Shown here: one piece after another, positions 1-9,242 of the stretch
Layout of the letters: each line of letters starts with the position of its first letter
How positions within the stretch are numbered: position 1 is the first letter of the stretch
NCBI RefSeq assembly: GCF_014235845.1
Contig: NZ_JACJUQ010000009.1
Span: 62,001-126,000, forward strand
Direction of reading: 5' to 3'
Length of the DNA: 64,000 bases
Source: Pontivivens nitratireducens
GTDB taxonomy: Bacteria; Pseudomonadota; Alphaproteobacteria; Rhodobacterales; Rhodobacteraceae
Made by a program: the position numbers and the translations under genes
The notes under the pieces: model-generated
What the model saw: only the letters and a program-made list of their open reading frames with translations
What the model was told of the DNA's origin: nothing
The model's database searches: none

Positions 1-3000
1 TCCTGGGGTCGCGGGCAGACATTGCCGATCTGGGCGAGGGCGACAATATCGTCGTGGGTGAGGGCGGCGTGATCGACCTGCATACCGGCACGGCCAGCAC
101 AGGGCAGGCTGTCTTTGGCGGCAACGACCGGATCACGACGGCGGGCGGTGCGGATATCGTGCTGGGCGGATCGGGCGCGGATATTCTGACCCTGGGCGCG
201 GGTGCGAACCTGATTCTGGGCGATAGCGGCACGATCACCTTTACCGCCACACGGGCGGCGATGGTGCTGACCTCCACCAGCAACCCGTTCGACGGTATCG
301 ACACGGTGACGACCACGACCGGGGCCGACGTGGCCATTCTGGGCGGCGGCGGCGACGTGGCCGATCTGGGCGCGAACGATAACAAGGTTCTGGCCGACAG
401 CGGCACCATAAACGCGGTGGCGGGCACGCTGACCAACGTATCCGACATCTATTCGGGGGCGGATACCGTCACGACGGGCGGCGGCGCGGATATCGTCATC
501 CTCGGCTCCGGCAACGATACGCTGGACGGTGGCGCGGGTGACAATCTGGTGCTGGGCGATACCGGCACGATCAGTCATCAGGTGGGCACCGCGACGCTGA
601 TCGCGATGCAGAGCGTTACCGACACGCGCGACGGGCGCGACACGGTGCGCGTGCTCGAAGGATCCGACCGGATCATCCTCGGCGGCAATCAGGACATCGC
701 CCAGATCGGCGCGGGCGACAATTGGGTGCTCGGCGACAGCGGCCTGATCGACCGGACGACCGGCACGATCAGCAGCGTTGCCTCGGACCAGTCGGGGGCG
801 GATCGGATCGTGATCGCGCTGACCGGGGGCGTCGCCTCGGGTGCGAATACGGGCAACGATATCGTCATCGGCGGCGCGGGCGCGGATGAAATCGACGTCA
901 GCGCGGGCAACAATGCCGTGATTGGCGACAGCGGCACAGTGATGTTCGCGGTAGGGGCGGAAACGCTGATCTCCCTCACCTCGACCAGCGACCGGCGCGA
1001 TGGGGCCGATACGCTGCGTGCGCTGGAGGGCGACGACATCGCCATCCTCGGCGGTGCGGCGGATATCGCCAATCTGGGTGAGGGCGCCAATCGGGTGATC
1101 GGTGACAGCGGGATCGTCGATGTGGTCGGGATGAGCGTGAGCGCAACCTCCGCCACCTATCTGGATGCGACACCTGCCGCCAGCACGGCAGGGGATGCCG
1201 GGGCGGACACGATCATCACCGGCGCGGGCACCGACCTGATCATCGGGGGCAGCCGCGCCGATACGATTTCCGGCGGCAATGGCGACAACATCGTGCTGGG
1301 CGATACCGGCACGATCAACCACGATGCGGCGTTCGCGCTGATCGACGCTGTATCGCTTGCGAATGTGCGTGACGGTGTGGACAATGTGACGCTGGGCAGC
1401 GGTGCGGATGCCGTGATCCTGGGGGGGCGCGGTGACGTGCTGAACGCCGGGGCGGGCAACAACCGTATTCTGGGTGACAGCGGCTCCATCGACACCCCGA
1501 CGCTGACAATGACCACAGCCAGCGACAATGTGGCGGGTGCGGACGATATCACCACTGGTAACGGCAACGACATCATCCTCGCGGGCAGCGGGGCGGATAC
1601 GGTCGCGGGCGGAAATGGCGCGAATGTCGTTCTGGGCGATACCGGCACGGTAACGCATGGCGTTGGCGGCGCGCTGGAAACGGCCAGTTCCACCGCCGAT
1701 GCGCGGGATGGCGTGGATACCGTCACGCTGGGCACGGGCGCGGATGCCGTCATTCTGGGCGGTGCGGGCGATGTGCTGAACGCGGGCGACGGGACCAACA
1801 AGGTTCTGGGCGACAGCGGCAGCATCGACGCGCTGACCGGCACCCTGACCACGGAGTCCGATATTCAGGCGGGCGCGGACAGCATCACCAGCGGCAGCGG
1901 CGCGGATATCATTCTGGCCGGAAGCCGTGCGGATACGGTGACGGGCGGCGCGGGCGACAACCTGATCCTGGCTGAGACCGGAACGATCCTGCACACGGTC
2001 GGAACCACCGATCTGTTGAGCATGGTCAGCGCGGTGGATGCGCGCGATGCGGCGGATGTCATCACGGTTCTGGGTGGCGACGACTGGATCATCGCGGGTG
2101 GCGCGGGCGACAGCGTGGCCTTCGGTGACGGCAACAACGTGGTTCTGGGCGACAGCGGCTCCATCGATAACGTCAATGGCGTGATCGAGACGGTGGCCGA
2201 CGATGAGGCCACCGGTGATACGCTGGTCATCGCATTGGGCGGTGGCACCTCGACCGGTGATGATATCGTCGTGGGCGGCGGTGGCGCGGACCTGATCCGC
2301 GTCGGTGCGGGCGACAACACCGTGCTGGGCGATTCCGGCCGGATCACTTACACGCCCGGCGTTAATGCGATCCTGACGGTGAGCGCGGTGACCGATCTGC
2401 GCGACGGGAACGACACGGTTACGGCCCTGGGTGGCGACGACATCGCCATTCTGGGTGGCGGCGCCGATGTGATCGACACGGGCGACGGGCTGAGCCGTAT
2501 TCTGGGCGACAGCGGCACCATCGACGTCGCCGGGATGGAGATCACGGCGACTGTGGCGAGCGTCTTTGACGGTGCGGACACGATCACCACAGGTAGCGGC
2601 CGCGATATCATCCTTGGCGGTTCCGCGAGCGATACGATCGACGCAGGCGCGGGTGACAATATCGCGATGGGCGATCAGGGGCATCTGACCCATGATGCGG
2701 CGCTGACTCTGCTGGCGCTGGATGCGACTTCGGATGCGCTGGACGGTGATGATACGGTGACGATCGGTGCGGGCAATTCCGTGATTGTGCTGGGCGGCGG
2801 TTCCGACACCTTGAACGGTGGTGTCGCGACGGGCGACCGCAAGGTTCTGGGCGACAGTGGCGCAATCGACGCGGTCGGAGGCAGCCTGACCAGCGGCAGC
2901 GACAGCCTGGCCGGTGATGATGAGATTGTGCTGGCTGGCGGCTCCGACATGGTGATCGCAGGCTCCGGCGCGGATAACGTCACGGCGGCGGAGGGTGCGA

Positions 3001-6000
3001 ACCTGATCCTGGGCGATACCGGAACGATCACGCATGTGGCGGGCAGTGCTGCGGCGCTGGTCCTGCGCTCGGTCGCCGACACGCTGGACGGTGCGGATGT
3101 CGTTACCAGCGGGTCCGGCGATGATATCGCGATTCTGGGCGGCGGGGCCGACAGCCTCGTGACCCTGGGCGGCGCGAACATGGTGCTGGCCGACAGCGGA
3201 ACCGTCGACACGTTCACGCAGACGATGACCGGCGATGCGGCGGATACGGACGGTGCCGACAGCGTGACCGCAGGGACCGGCGACGACTGGGTCTTCGGTG
3301 GAACCGGCAGCGATCTGCTGATTCTGGGCGCGGGGGACAACGCGGCGATGGGCGACAGCGGTGTTCTGACCTACGGCGCGGATGTCCTGACCATGACCGG
3401 AAACGCGGATGCGCGTGACGGTGACGATACGGTCGATGCGGGCGTCGGATCGGACAGTGTGATTCTGGGCGGCGGCGCGGATGTTGCGGTGCTGAGCGCG
3501 GGTGACAATATCGCGCTGGGGGACAGCGGCACAGTCGATCTGGTTTCGGGTGCGGTGTCCACCACGGCGGATGCGACGGACGGCGCGGATGATATCCGGA
3601 CCGGCGGTGGCGTTGATATCGTGGCTGCGGGCGGGGCGGATGATGTGCTGACGCTCGGCAGTGGTGACAATCTGATTCTGGGTGACAGCGGTACGATCCT
3701 CTACAATGTCGGCACGCGGGCGGGGCTGTCGCTGACCTCCACCGCTGCGGCGCAGGACGGGAATGACAGCATCGTGGCCGCGGGTGGCGCGGATGCCATC
3801 GTCGCGGGCGGCGGGGCCGATACCGTAACGGGTGGCGAGGGGACGAACCGGATCATCGGTGACAGCGGCGTGATTGATTTCGTCGCTGGCACGCTGACCT
3901 CCACCGCTGCGGACAATGCCGGGGCGGATGTCATCGACGTGTCCAACGGAACCGATATCGTGATTGCGGGCCTGCGCGCCGACGTGGTGCGTGCGGGTGG
4001 CGGTGACAATATCGTCCTCTCCGATGGGGGGACGGTCAGCCATGATGTGCTGATGGCCCTGATCGCCGCAAGCTCGGTCGCGGATGCACGCGACGGTGCG
4101 GATGACGTGACCAGCGGGCTGGGCGACGATGTCGTGATCTTGGGCGGTGCGGCGGATACGCTGGACGCCGGCGATGGCGACAACCGGGTTCTGGGCGACA
4201 GCGGCACGGTCGACAGCGGCACGGACGATGTGCTGTCCGGCGTGTCGGATGCCTTCGCCGCAGATGATGTGATCACGACGGGCAGCGGTGATGATCTGGT
4301 CATCGCGGGCGCGGGCAGTGATCTGGTGACGCTGGGCGAGGGTGGCAATTCGCTGCTGGGCGATACGGGCACGATTACCGTGACGGGCGCCGGGGTCAGA
4401 ACGCTGACCTCCGCCGCCGATATACGTGACGGGAACGACACGATCACGGGGGGCGATGGCGGCAATGCGATCATCCTCGGCGGTGGTCTGGACATGGCGA
4501 CCACCGGCTCCGGTGCGGATGAGGTGATCGGTGACAGCGGGCGGCTGGTTTTCGATGCGGGACGTGAGCTGTTCACCACCGATGCCGGTATCGGCGCGGC
4601 GGACATCCTTGTGCTGGGCGGTGGCGACGATCTGACCGCAGGCGGCTTCGGCGGGGACAGCGTCAGCGTCAGCGGCGGCAACAATGCCGTTCTGGGCGAT
4701 AACGGTGCGATTTCCATCATTGCGGGCAATATCATGCTGCAATCCGAGGCGGAAACCCTGGGCGGTGACGATACCCTGACCACCGGCGCGGGCGACGATA
4801 GCATCGTCGGCGGCACCGGTGCGGACAGCATCATGGGTGGCGATGGGGCAAACCGTGTGCTGGGCGATAGCGGGCTGTATTCCTTGACCGCCGGGGCGGG
4901 CGCGCTCGAAACAATGCGCGGAACGGACCTGTCGGACGGTGGCGCGGATGTCATCACGACCGGCACGGGCGCGGACCGGATCATTGCCGGTGCCGGGGCG
5001 GACACGGTCACGGCGCTTGGCGGTGACAACCTGATCATCGGTGACAGCGGCGAGAGCATCGTCAGCGATACGGACACCACCGTCCGTACCTTGCAGGTGA
5101 GCATTGGCGGAACCGATCTGCTGACCACAGGGTCGGGCGATGACACGATCCTGGCGGGCGCGTTTGCCGACACGGTTCACGCCGGAGCGGGCAAAGATGC
5201 CGTCGCGGGTGACCATGCCGAACTGATCGTCACAACGGGCGAGGTATTTACCTCTCTCGATGAGGCGGAGGGCGGTGACGACATCCTCGATCTGGGCGCG
5301 GGCGACGACGTGGCGCTGGGTGGCGCGGGTGCGGACAGCATAAATGCGCTTTCCGGTGAGAACATCGTGATCGGTGACAGCGGTGTCGTCGTCTTCGACG
5401 CGGGGGGCTTCGCCTCCGCCAGCAGCAGCGCCAGCGGTGTCGGAGGTGCGGACAGCATCACGACCGGCGCGGGCGCGGACCGGCTGATCGGCGGCGTGGG
5501 CGCGGATACGATCCGTGGCGGCGATGGCGACAACGGCGTTCTGGGTGACGAGGGCAGCATCACCTCCACGGCGGGTCTGGATACGTTACGCTCCACCAAT
5601 GACAATATCGGCGGTGACGACCTGATCGAGACTGGCACGGGTGCGGATGCGATCCTCGGCGGTGCCGGTGCGGATAGCATCACGGCCACCGGCGGAGACA
5701 ACATGATCCTGGGTGATGCCGGAACGGTGGTCGGCGCGAGTGTCGGGTTCGAGAGCGGCACGACATCCTCGGCCAGTGTTGGCGGTGTCGATCAGATCGT
5801 TAGCGGCGATGGCGCCGATACGATCCTCGGCGGTGCGCAGGGCGATGAGATCTCGGCAGGTGCCGGGGGCAATGTCGTGCTGGGCGATGCGGGACGGGTT
5901 GCGGGCGGGGTTGCGACTTCCACGGACTTCACGATCGGTGGCGATGACCGGATCACCACGCTGGGCGGTGGGGATATCCTCATCGGGGGTGTGGGCAATG

Positions 6001-8894
6001 ACCTGATCGACGCTGGCGATGGCCAGAACCGGATCGCGGGGGACAATGCGACGATCGACGCTGCACAGATCCTCGATCTGGATCAGACGGTTGGTGGGGC
6101 GGACAGCATCACCTCCGGCGCTGATGCGGACGATATCGTCGGCGGGGCCGGTGCGGATGTCATAATGGCTGGGGCGGGTAACAACCGCATCGCCGGTGAT
6201 GGCGCGCGGATAGATGCGGCGGGCATCCTGAGCCTGAGCGATACGGTCGGCGGCAACGATACCATCACGGCGCAAGGCGGCGCGGACGATATTGTCGGCG
6301 GGGCCGGTGCGGACAGCATCGACGCGGGCGATGGCGACAATGCGATCCTGGGCGATGCGGGCACCATAGGGGCCGACAGCATCGAGACGGCGACCGACGG
6401 ATCTGGCGGTGACGACCTGATCACCTCGGGTTCCGGTGATGATGACATCGCCGGTGGGTTTGGCGCGGACGTCATATCGGCGGGGGCCGGGGCCAATCGC
6501 ATCGCCGGTGACGGTGCGCGCATTGATGCTGTCGGTGTGGCCAGCCTAAACGATATTCTGGGTGGCAATGACGATATCACCTCGGATAGCGGCGATGACG
6601 ATATCGTCGGCGGTGCGGGCGATGACCTGATCGACGCTGGCGCGGGCGACAATGCCATATTGGGCGATGCTGGCGTGATCACGGCGGGCGATCTGACATC
6701 CTCGACCGTGGCGGCCGGGGGCGACGACGTGATCGTCACGGGTGGCGGAAACGATGCGATTGTCGGTGGTGCGGGCAGCGATACGATTGCCGGTGGTGCC
6801 GGTGACAACCGGGTCCTCGGCGATGCCGGGTCGATCACGGCAAGCGATGTGACGGACATATCCGGCGGCTTCGGCGGCGATGATCAGATCACGGTGCTGG
6901 GCGGTGCGGATACCATCATGGGCGGTGCGGGTGCCGACCTGATCGCGGCGGGCGACGGCGACAACCGGATCGCTGGCGGTGCGGCGATGCTGACTGCCGC
7001 CGACTTTACCACGATCGAGCCTGCCGGCGATGGCGACGACACCATCACCTCCGGCACCGGCGCGGATATCGTTATGGGCGGTGAGGGGTCCGACGACCTG
7101 ACGACCGGCGCGGGCGATGACCTGATCGCGGGCGATGGCGCGACAGTGGTGTTGAGCGCGAATGTCGCCATGAGCGCGACATCCCGGTCCAGCCAGGGCG
7201 GCGCGGGCGACCTTATCGACGGGGGCGACGGCGACGATACGATCCTGGGCGGTGCCGGTGCCGACGACATCACGGGCGGGGCTGGCGATGACAGATTGCT
7301 GGGCGATTTCGGCACGGTCGATCTGATCACGGGTGCCCTGACATCGCTGGATGTGGACCAGGGTGGCGATGATACGCTGGCTGGCGGCGATGGCGACGAT
7401 ATCGTCTTTGGCGGTGCGGGGCTGAACGTCTTCAGCGATACCGGAGGCAGCAATATCGTGATTGCCGGTTCCGGCGGGATCACGGGAGGCAGTCTCGTAA
7501 CCCTCGACATCACCGGGCCGGTGGTCGATCAGGTTCTGACCGGCGGCGCCGGGAACGACATGATCTTTGGCGGCGCAGGCAACGATACGATCTTTGGCTT
7601 TGGTGGCAATGACACGATTGTCGGGGATATCGCGCAATATGTCCGCGGGGTCAGCCTGACCGCGACCGAGGCCGACCTGTTCGGCGATGACGTGATCCAT
7701 GCCGGTGACGGGGATGACGTCGTGGTCGGTGGCAAGGGATCGGATACGATCGATCTGGGCAGCGGCGACGATGTGGCCTTCGGTGACATGGGCGATCTGA
7801 CCTTTGGCGCGGACGGGGCCGTCCTGACGATGGTGGCGACCCAGCAGGGCGCGGGTGCGGCGGATACGATCGAAGGCGGGGCGGGCAACGATCTGATCTT
7901 CGGTCAGGGCGGGGCCGATCTGCTGACGGATATCTCCGGCTCCAACATCATGATCGGCGATCTGGCGAGCGTGACGTTCCTGACCACGACGCCGGCGCCT
8001 GTGGGCAACGGCGCCGCCGACCGGGTGCAGACGCTGGCCACGATCCGCAACGACATCGCGTTCAAGGATGTGATCACGGGCGGTTCGGGTCGGGATCTGG
8101 CCGTGGGCGGTCTGGGCAATGATACATTGACCGGAAACGGCGGGCAGGATCTGCTGTTCGGTGACACGATCGAGATGCAGCGGGCCTATACGCTGGACAC
8201 GGTTCTGGGTGGCTGGGTCGAGAGCATCGCGATGCGCACGACCCTGACCGGCAGCGGTGGCAACGACATGCTGATCAGCGGGGTGGAGCGTGATTTCGTC
8301 ATCGCGGATCGCGGCGCCGATTTCTTCGAGACCGATTTCGAGCGTAATTTCGTGGCTCCGGGCGCGGCGCAACTGACCGTTACGGGCAGCGTGGCCGGTG
8401 GCGGCACTGCGACCCTGGGGGTTGCCGGAACCTCGATCGGTGGATCGGGCGGTGGCTGGGTGTCCTTTATTCCCAGCGGGTTGAATGCCGGGCTGACACC
8501 GGCGTTCGCGCCGTCTTACAACGGCCCGGCCATGCTGGAGGCGCGCAGCAGTGCCAGCTACGACACCACCCTGTCCCTGACCCCGATCGCGGAGCCCGCC
8601 CCGGCGGATATGTCCGGGTTTGCCACGCAGTCGCGCCTGCTGTCGGATGAAATTGCGCGGGTCGTGGGATCATCCGCCTTCGTCTCCGAAATGGCGGAGT
8701 TGCAACGCTATGACCTGCAACATGACATGGTGATCGACAGCGCGCGGGCCTCACTGCTGATGCATTTGCAGGGAGCGGGATTGTTGAACGACATGGCATT
8801 GTTCGACGCCCTGTTCGATGAAATGGTGATGCAGATGCTGGAGGAGATTCTGGCGCTGGACCTTGACGCGGCGATCGCACTCGCGGCGGAATGA
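1..8894 (+). CDS. Giant RTX-like calcium-binding repeat protein (5' truncated)
   Basis: The reading frame is open from base 3 of the window, so the true start lies upstream; at least 2,963 residues are present. Almost the whole product is Gly/Asp-rich repeats of the type GGxGxDxI and LGDSGxI, as in RTX proteins whose nonapeptides bind calcium in a parallel beta-roll. In the first two thirds, two unit types alternate: one follows LGD(S/T)GTI with a longer stretch ending D-x-RDG-x-DTV, the other reads LGDSGSID..TGTLT..SD..GADxI. Units become shorter and more regular toward the C terminus. The last ~150 residues leave the repeat pattern and end in an acidic, helix-prone tail that could carry a type I secretion signal. 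Surface exposure or secretion is inferred. Three genes for export or processing follow directly. An S-layer-like or adhesin role is possible; the substrate is unknown. Confidence 0.85.
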   Translation, partial: LGSRADIADLGEGDNIVVGEGGVIDLHTGTASTGQAVFGGNDRITTAGGADIVLGGSGADILTLGAGANLILGDSGTITFTATRAAMVLTSTSNPFDGIDTVTTTTGADVAILGGGGDVADLGANDNKVLADSGTINAVAGTLTNVSDIYSGADTVTTGGGADIVILGSGNDTLDGGAGDNLVLGDTGTISHQVGTATLIAMQSVTDTRDGRDTVRVLEGSDRIILGGNQDIAQIGAGDNWVLGDSGLIDRTTGTISSVASDQSGADRIVIALTGGVASGANTGNDIVIGGAGADEIDVSAGNNAVIGDSGTVMFAVGAETLISLTSTSDRRDGADTLRALEGDDIAILGGAADIANLGEGANRVIGDSGIVDVVGMSVSATSATYLDATPAASTAGDAGADTIITGAGTDLIIGGSRADTISGGNGDNIVLGDTGTINHDAAFALIDAVSLANVRDGVDNVTLGSGADAVILGGRGDVLNAGAGNNRILGDSGSIDTPTLTMTTASDNVAGADDITTGNGNDIILAGSGADTVAGGNGANVVLGDTGTVTHGVGGALETASSTADARDGVDTVTLGTGADAVILGGAGDVLNAGDGTNKVLGDSGSIDALTGTLTTESDIQAGADSITSGSGADIILAGSRADTVTGGAGDNLILAETGTILHTVGTTDLLSMVSAVDARDAADVITVLGGDDWIIAGGAGDSVAFGDGNNVVLGDSGSIDNVNGVIETVADDEATGDTLVIALGGGTSTGDDIVVGGGGADLIRVGAGDNTVLGDSGRITYTPGVNAILTVSAVTDLRDGNDTVTALGGDDIAILGGGADVIDTGDGLSRILGDSGTIDVAGMEITATVASVFDGADTITTGSGRDIILGGSASDTIDAGAGDNIAMGDQGHLTHDAALTLLALDATSDALDGDDTVTIGAGNSVIVLGGGSDTLNGGVATGDRKVLGDSGAIDAVGGSLTSGSDSLAGDDEIVLAGGSDMVIAGSGADNVTAAEGANLILGDTGTITHVAGSAAALVLRSVADTLDGADVVTSGSGDDIAILGGGADSLVTLGGANMVLADSGTVDTFTQTMTGDAADTDGADSVTAGTGDDWVFGGTGSDLLILGAGDNAAMGDSGVLTYGADVLTMTGNADARDGDDTVDAGVGSDSVILGGGADVAVLSAGDNIALGDSGTVDLVSGAVSTTADATDGADDIRTGGGVDIVAAGGADDVLTLGSGDNLILGDSGTILYNVGTRAGLSLTSTAAAQDGNDSIVAAGGADAIVAGGGADTVTGGEGTNRIIGDSGVIDFVAGTLTSTAADNAGADVIDVSNGTDIVIAGLRADVVRAGGGDNIVLSDGGTVSHDVLMALIAASSVADARDGADDVTSGLGDDVVILGGAADTLDAGDGDNRVLGDSGTVDSGTDDVLSGVSDAFAADDVITTGSGDDLVIAGAGSDLVTLGEGGNSLLGDTGTITVTGAGVRTLTSAADIRDGNDTITGGDGGNAIILGGGLDMATTGSGADEVIGDSGRLVFDAGRELFTTDAGIGAADILVLGGGDDLTAGGFGGDSVSVSGGNNAVLGDNGAISIIAGNIMLQSEAETLGGDDTLTTGAGDDSIVGGTGADSIMGGDGANRVLGDSGLYSLTAGAGALETMRGTDLSDGGADVITTGTGADRIIAGAGADTVTALGGDNLIIGDSGESIVSDTDTTVRTLQVSIGGTDLLTTGSGDDTILAGAFADTVHAGAGKDAVAGDHAELIVTTGEVFTSLDEAEGGDDILDLGAGDDVALGGAGADSINALSGENIVIGDSGVVVFDAGGFASASSSASGVGGADSITTGAGADRLIGGVGADTIRGGDGDNGVLGDEGSITSTAGLDTLRSTNDNIGGDDLIETGTGADAILGGAGADSITATGGDNMILGDAGTVVGASVGFESGTTSSASVGGVDQIVSGDGADTILGGAQGDEISAGAGGNVVLGDAGRVAGGVATSTDFTIGGDDRITTLGGGDILIGGVGNDLIDAGDGQNRIAGDNATIDAAQILDLDQTVGGADSITSGADADDIVGGAGADVIMAGAGNNRIAGDGARIDAAGILSLSDTVGGNDTITAQGGADDIVGGAGADSIDAGDGDNAILGDAGTIGADSIETATDGSGGDDLITSGSGDDDIAGGFGADVISAGAGANRIAGDGARIDAVGVASLNDILGGNDDITSDSGDDDIVGGAGDDLIDAGAGDNAILGDAGVITAGDLTSSTVAAGGDDVIVTGGGNDAIVGGAGSDTIAGGAGDNRVLGDAGSITASDVTDISGGFGGDDQITVLGGADTIMGGAGADLIAAGDGDNRIAGGAAMLTAADFTTIEPAGDGDDTITSGTGADIVMGGEGSDDLTTGAGDDLIAGDGATVVLSANVAMSATSRSSQGGAGDLIDGGDGDDTILGGAGADDITGGAGDDRLLGDFGTVDLITGALTSLDVDQGGDDTLAGGDGDDIVFGGAGLNVFSDTGGSNIVIAGSGGITGGSLVTLDITGPVVDQVLTGGAGNDMIFGGAGNDTIFGFGGNDTIVGDIAQYVRGVSLTATEADLFGDDVIHAGDGDDVVVGGKGSDTIDLGSGDDVAFGDMGDLTFGADGAVLTMVATQQGAGAADTIEGGAGNDLIFGQGGADLLTDISGSNIMIGDLASVTFLTTTPAPVGNGAADRVQTLATIRNDIAFKDVITGGSGRDLAVGGLGNDTLTGNGGQDLLFGDTIEMQRAYTLDTVLGGWVESIAMRTTLTGSGGNDMLISGVERDFVIADRGADFFETDFERNFVAPGAAQLTVTGSVAGGGTATLGVAGTSIGGSGGGWVSFIPSGLNAGLTPAFAPSYNGPAMLEARSSASYDTTLSLTPIAEPAPADMSGFATQSRLLSDEIARVVGSSAFVSEMAELQRYDLQHDMVIDSARASLLMHLQGAGLLNDMALFDALFDEMVMQMLEEILALDLDAAIALAAE

Positions 8895-8936
8895 CACCGT
8901 CCCGAAACGGGGCGGCCTGAAGGAGCATAACGGAAA

Positions 8937-9242
8937 ATGTCCGATACCAAGACGACGAACGGCCTGACCCAGACTCTGCCCAATGGGGTGGAGCTGGTCT
9001 GGGACGATGCCGACATCATGTCGAGCTACGCCAATGTGGCCACGGCGACCGCAACGCAGGAGGAGTTTTTCCTGCTGTTCGGTCAACATCAAAGCTGGAA
9101 GGGTGTGCCCGAGGGCGGCAAGGTCGAGATTCAGTTGAACAATCGGATGGTCATGAACCCTGCGGCGGCCAAGCGGTTTGCCGCGATCCTCGTCCGCTCT
9201 CTCGAAGCGTATGAGGAGCGGTTTGGCAAGATAGGCGGATGA
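8937..9242 (+). CDS. DUF3467 family small protein
   Basis: This 101-residue protein matches the DUF3467 pattern: an N-terminal segment around DADIMSSYANVA, a central EFFLLFGQ strand, then a short basic helix ending in AAKRFAAIL and a C-terminal YEERFGKIGG. Family members are small cytoplasmic proteins without an established biochemical role. An AAGGAG-like ribosome site lies about ten bases before the ATG. The gene starts 42 bp after the giant repeat protein ends, and its stop codon overlaps the next ATG (ATGA), so it is translationally coupled to the HlyD-like gene. The context suggests a chaperone or adaptor role for the exported giant, but that is inference. There is no signal peptide or membrane segment. 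Confidence 0.75.
   Translation: MSDTKTTNGLTQTLPNGVELVWDDADIMSSYANVATATATQEEFFLLFGQHQSWKGVPEGGKVEIQLNNRMVMNPAAAKRFAAILVRSLEAYEERFGKIGG

Noticed and set aside
1-8000. Regular DNA repeats suggesting a CRISPR array
   Set aside because: Repeat units are in frame, vary at third codon positions, and have no unique spacers of fixed length; they encode protein repeats.
689-8167. Many Pro/Ser-rich minus-strand frames inside the RTX-like giant
   Set aside because: They are the complement of the Gly/Asp repeats; the repeated SAPxP pattern is a reading-frame artefact.
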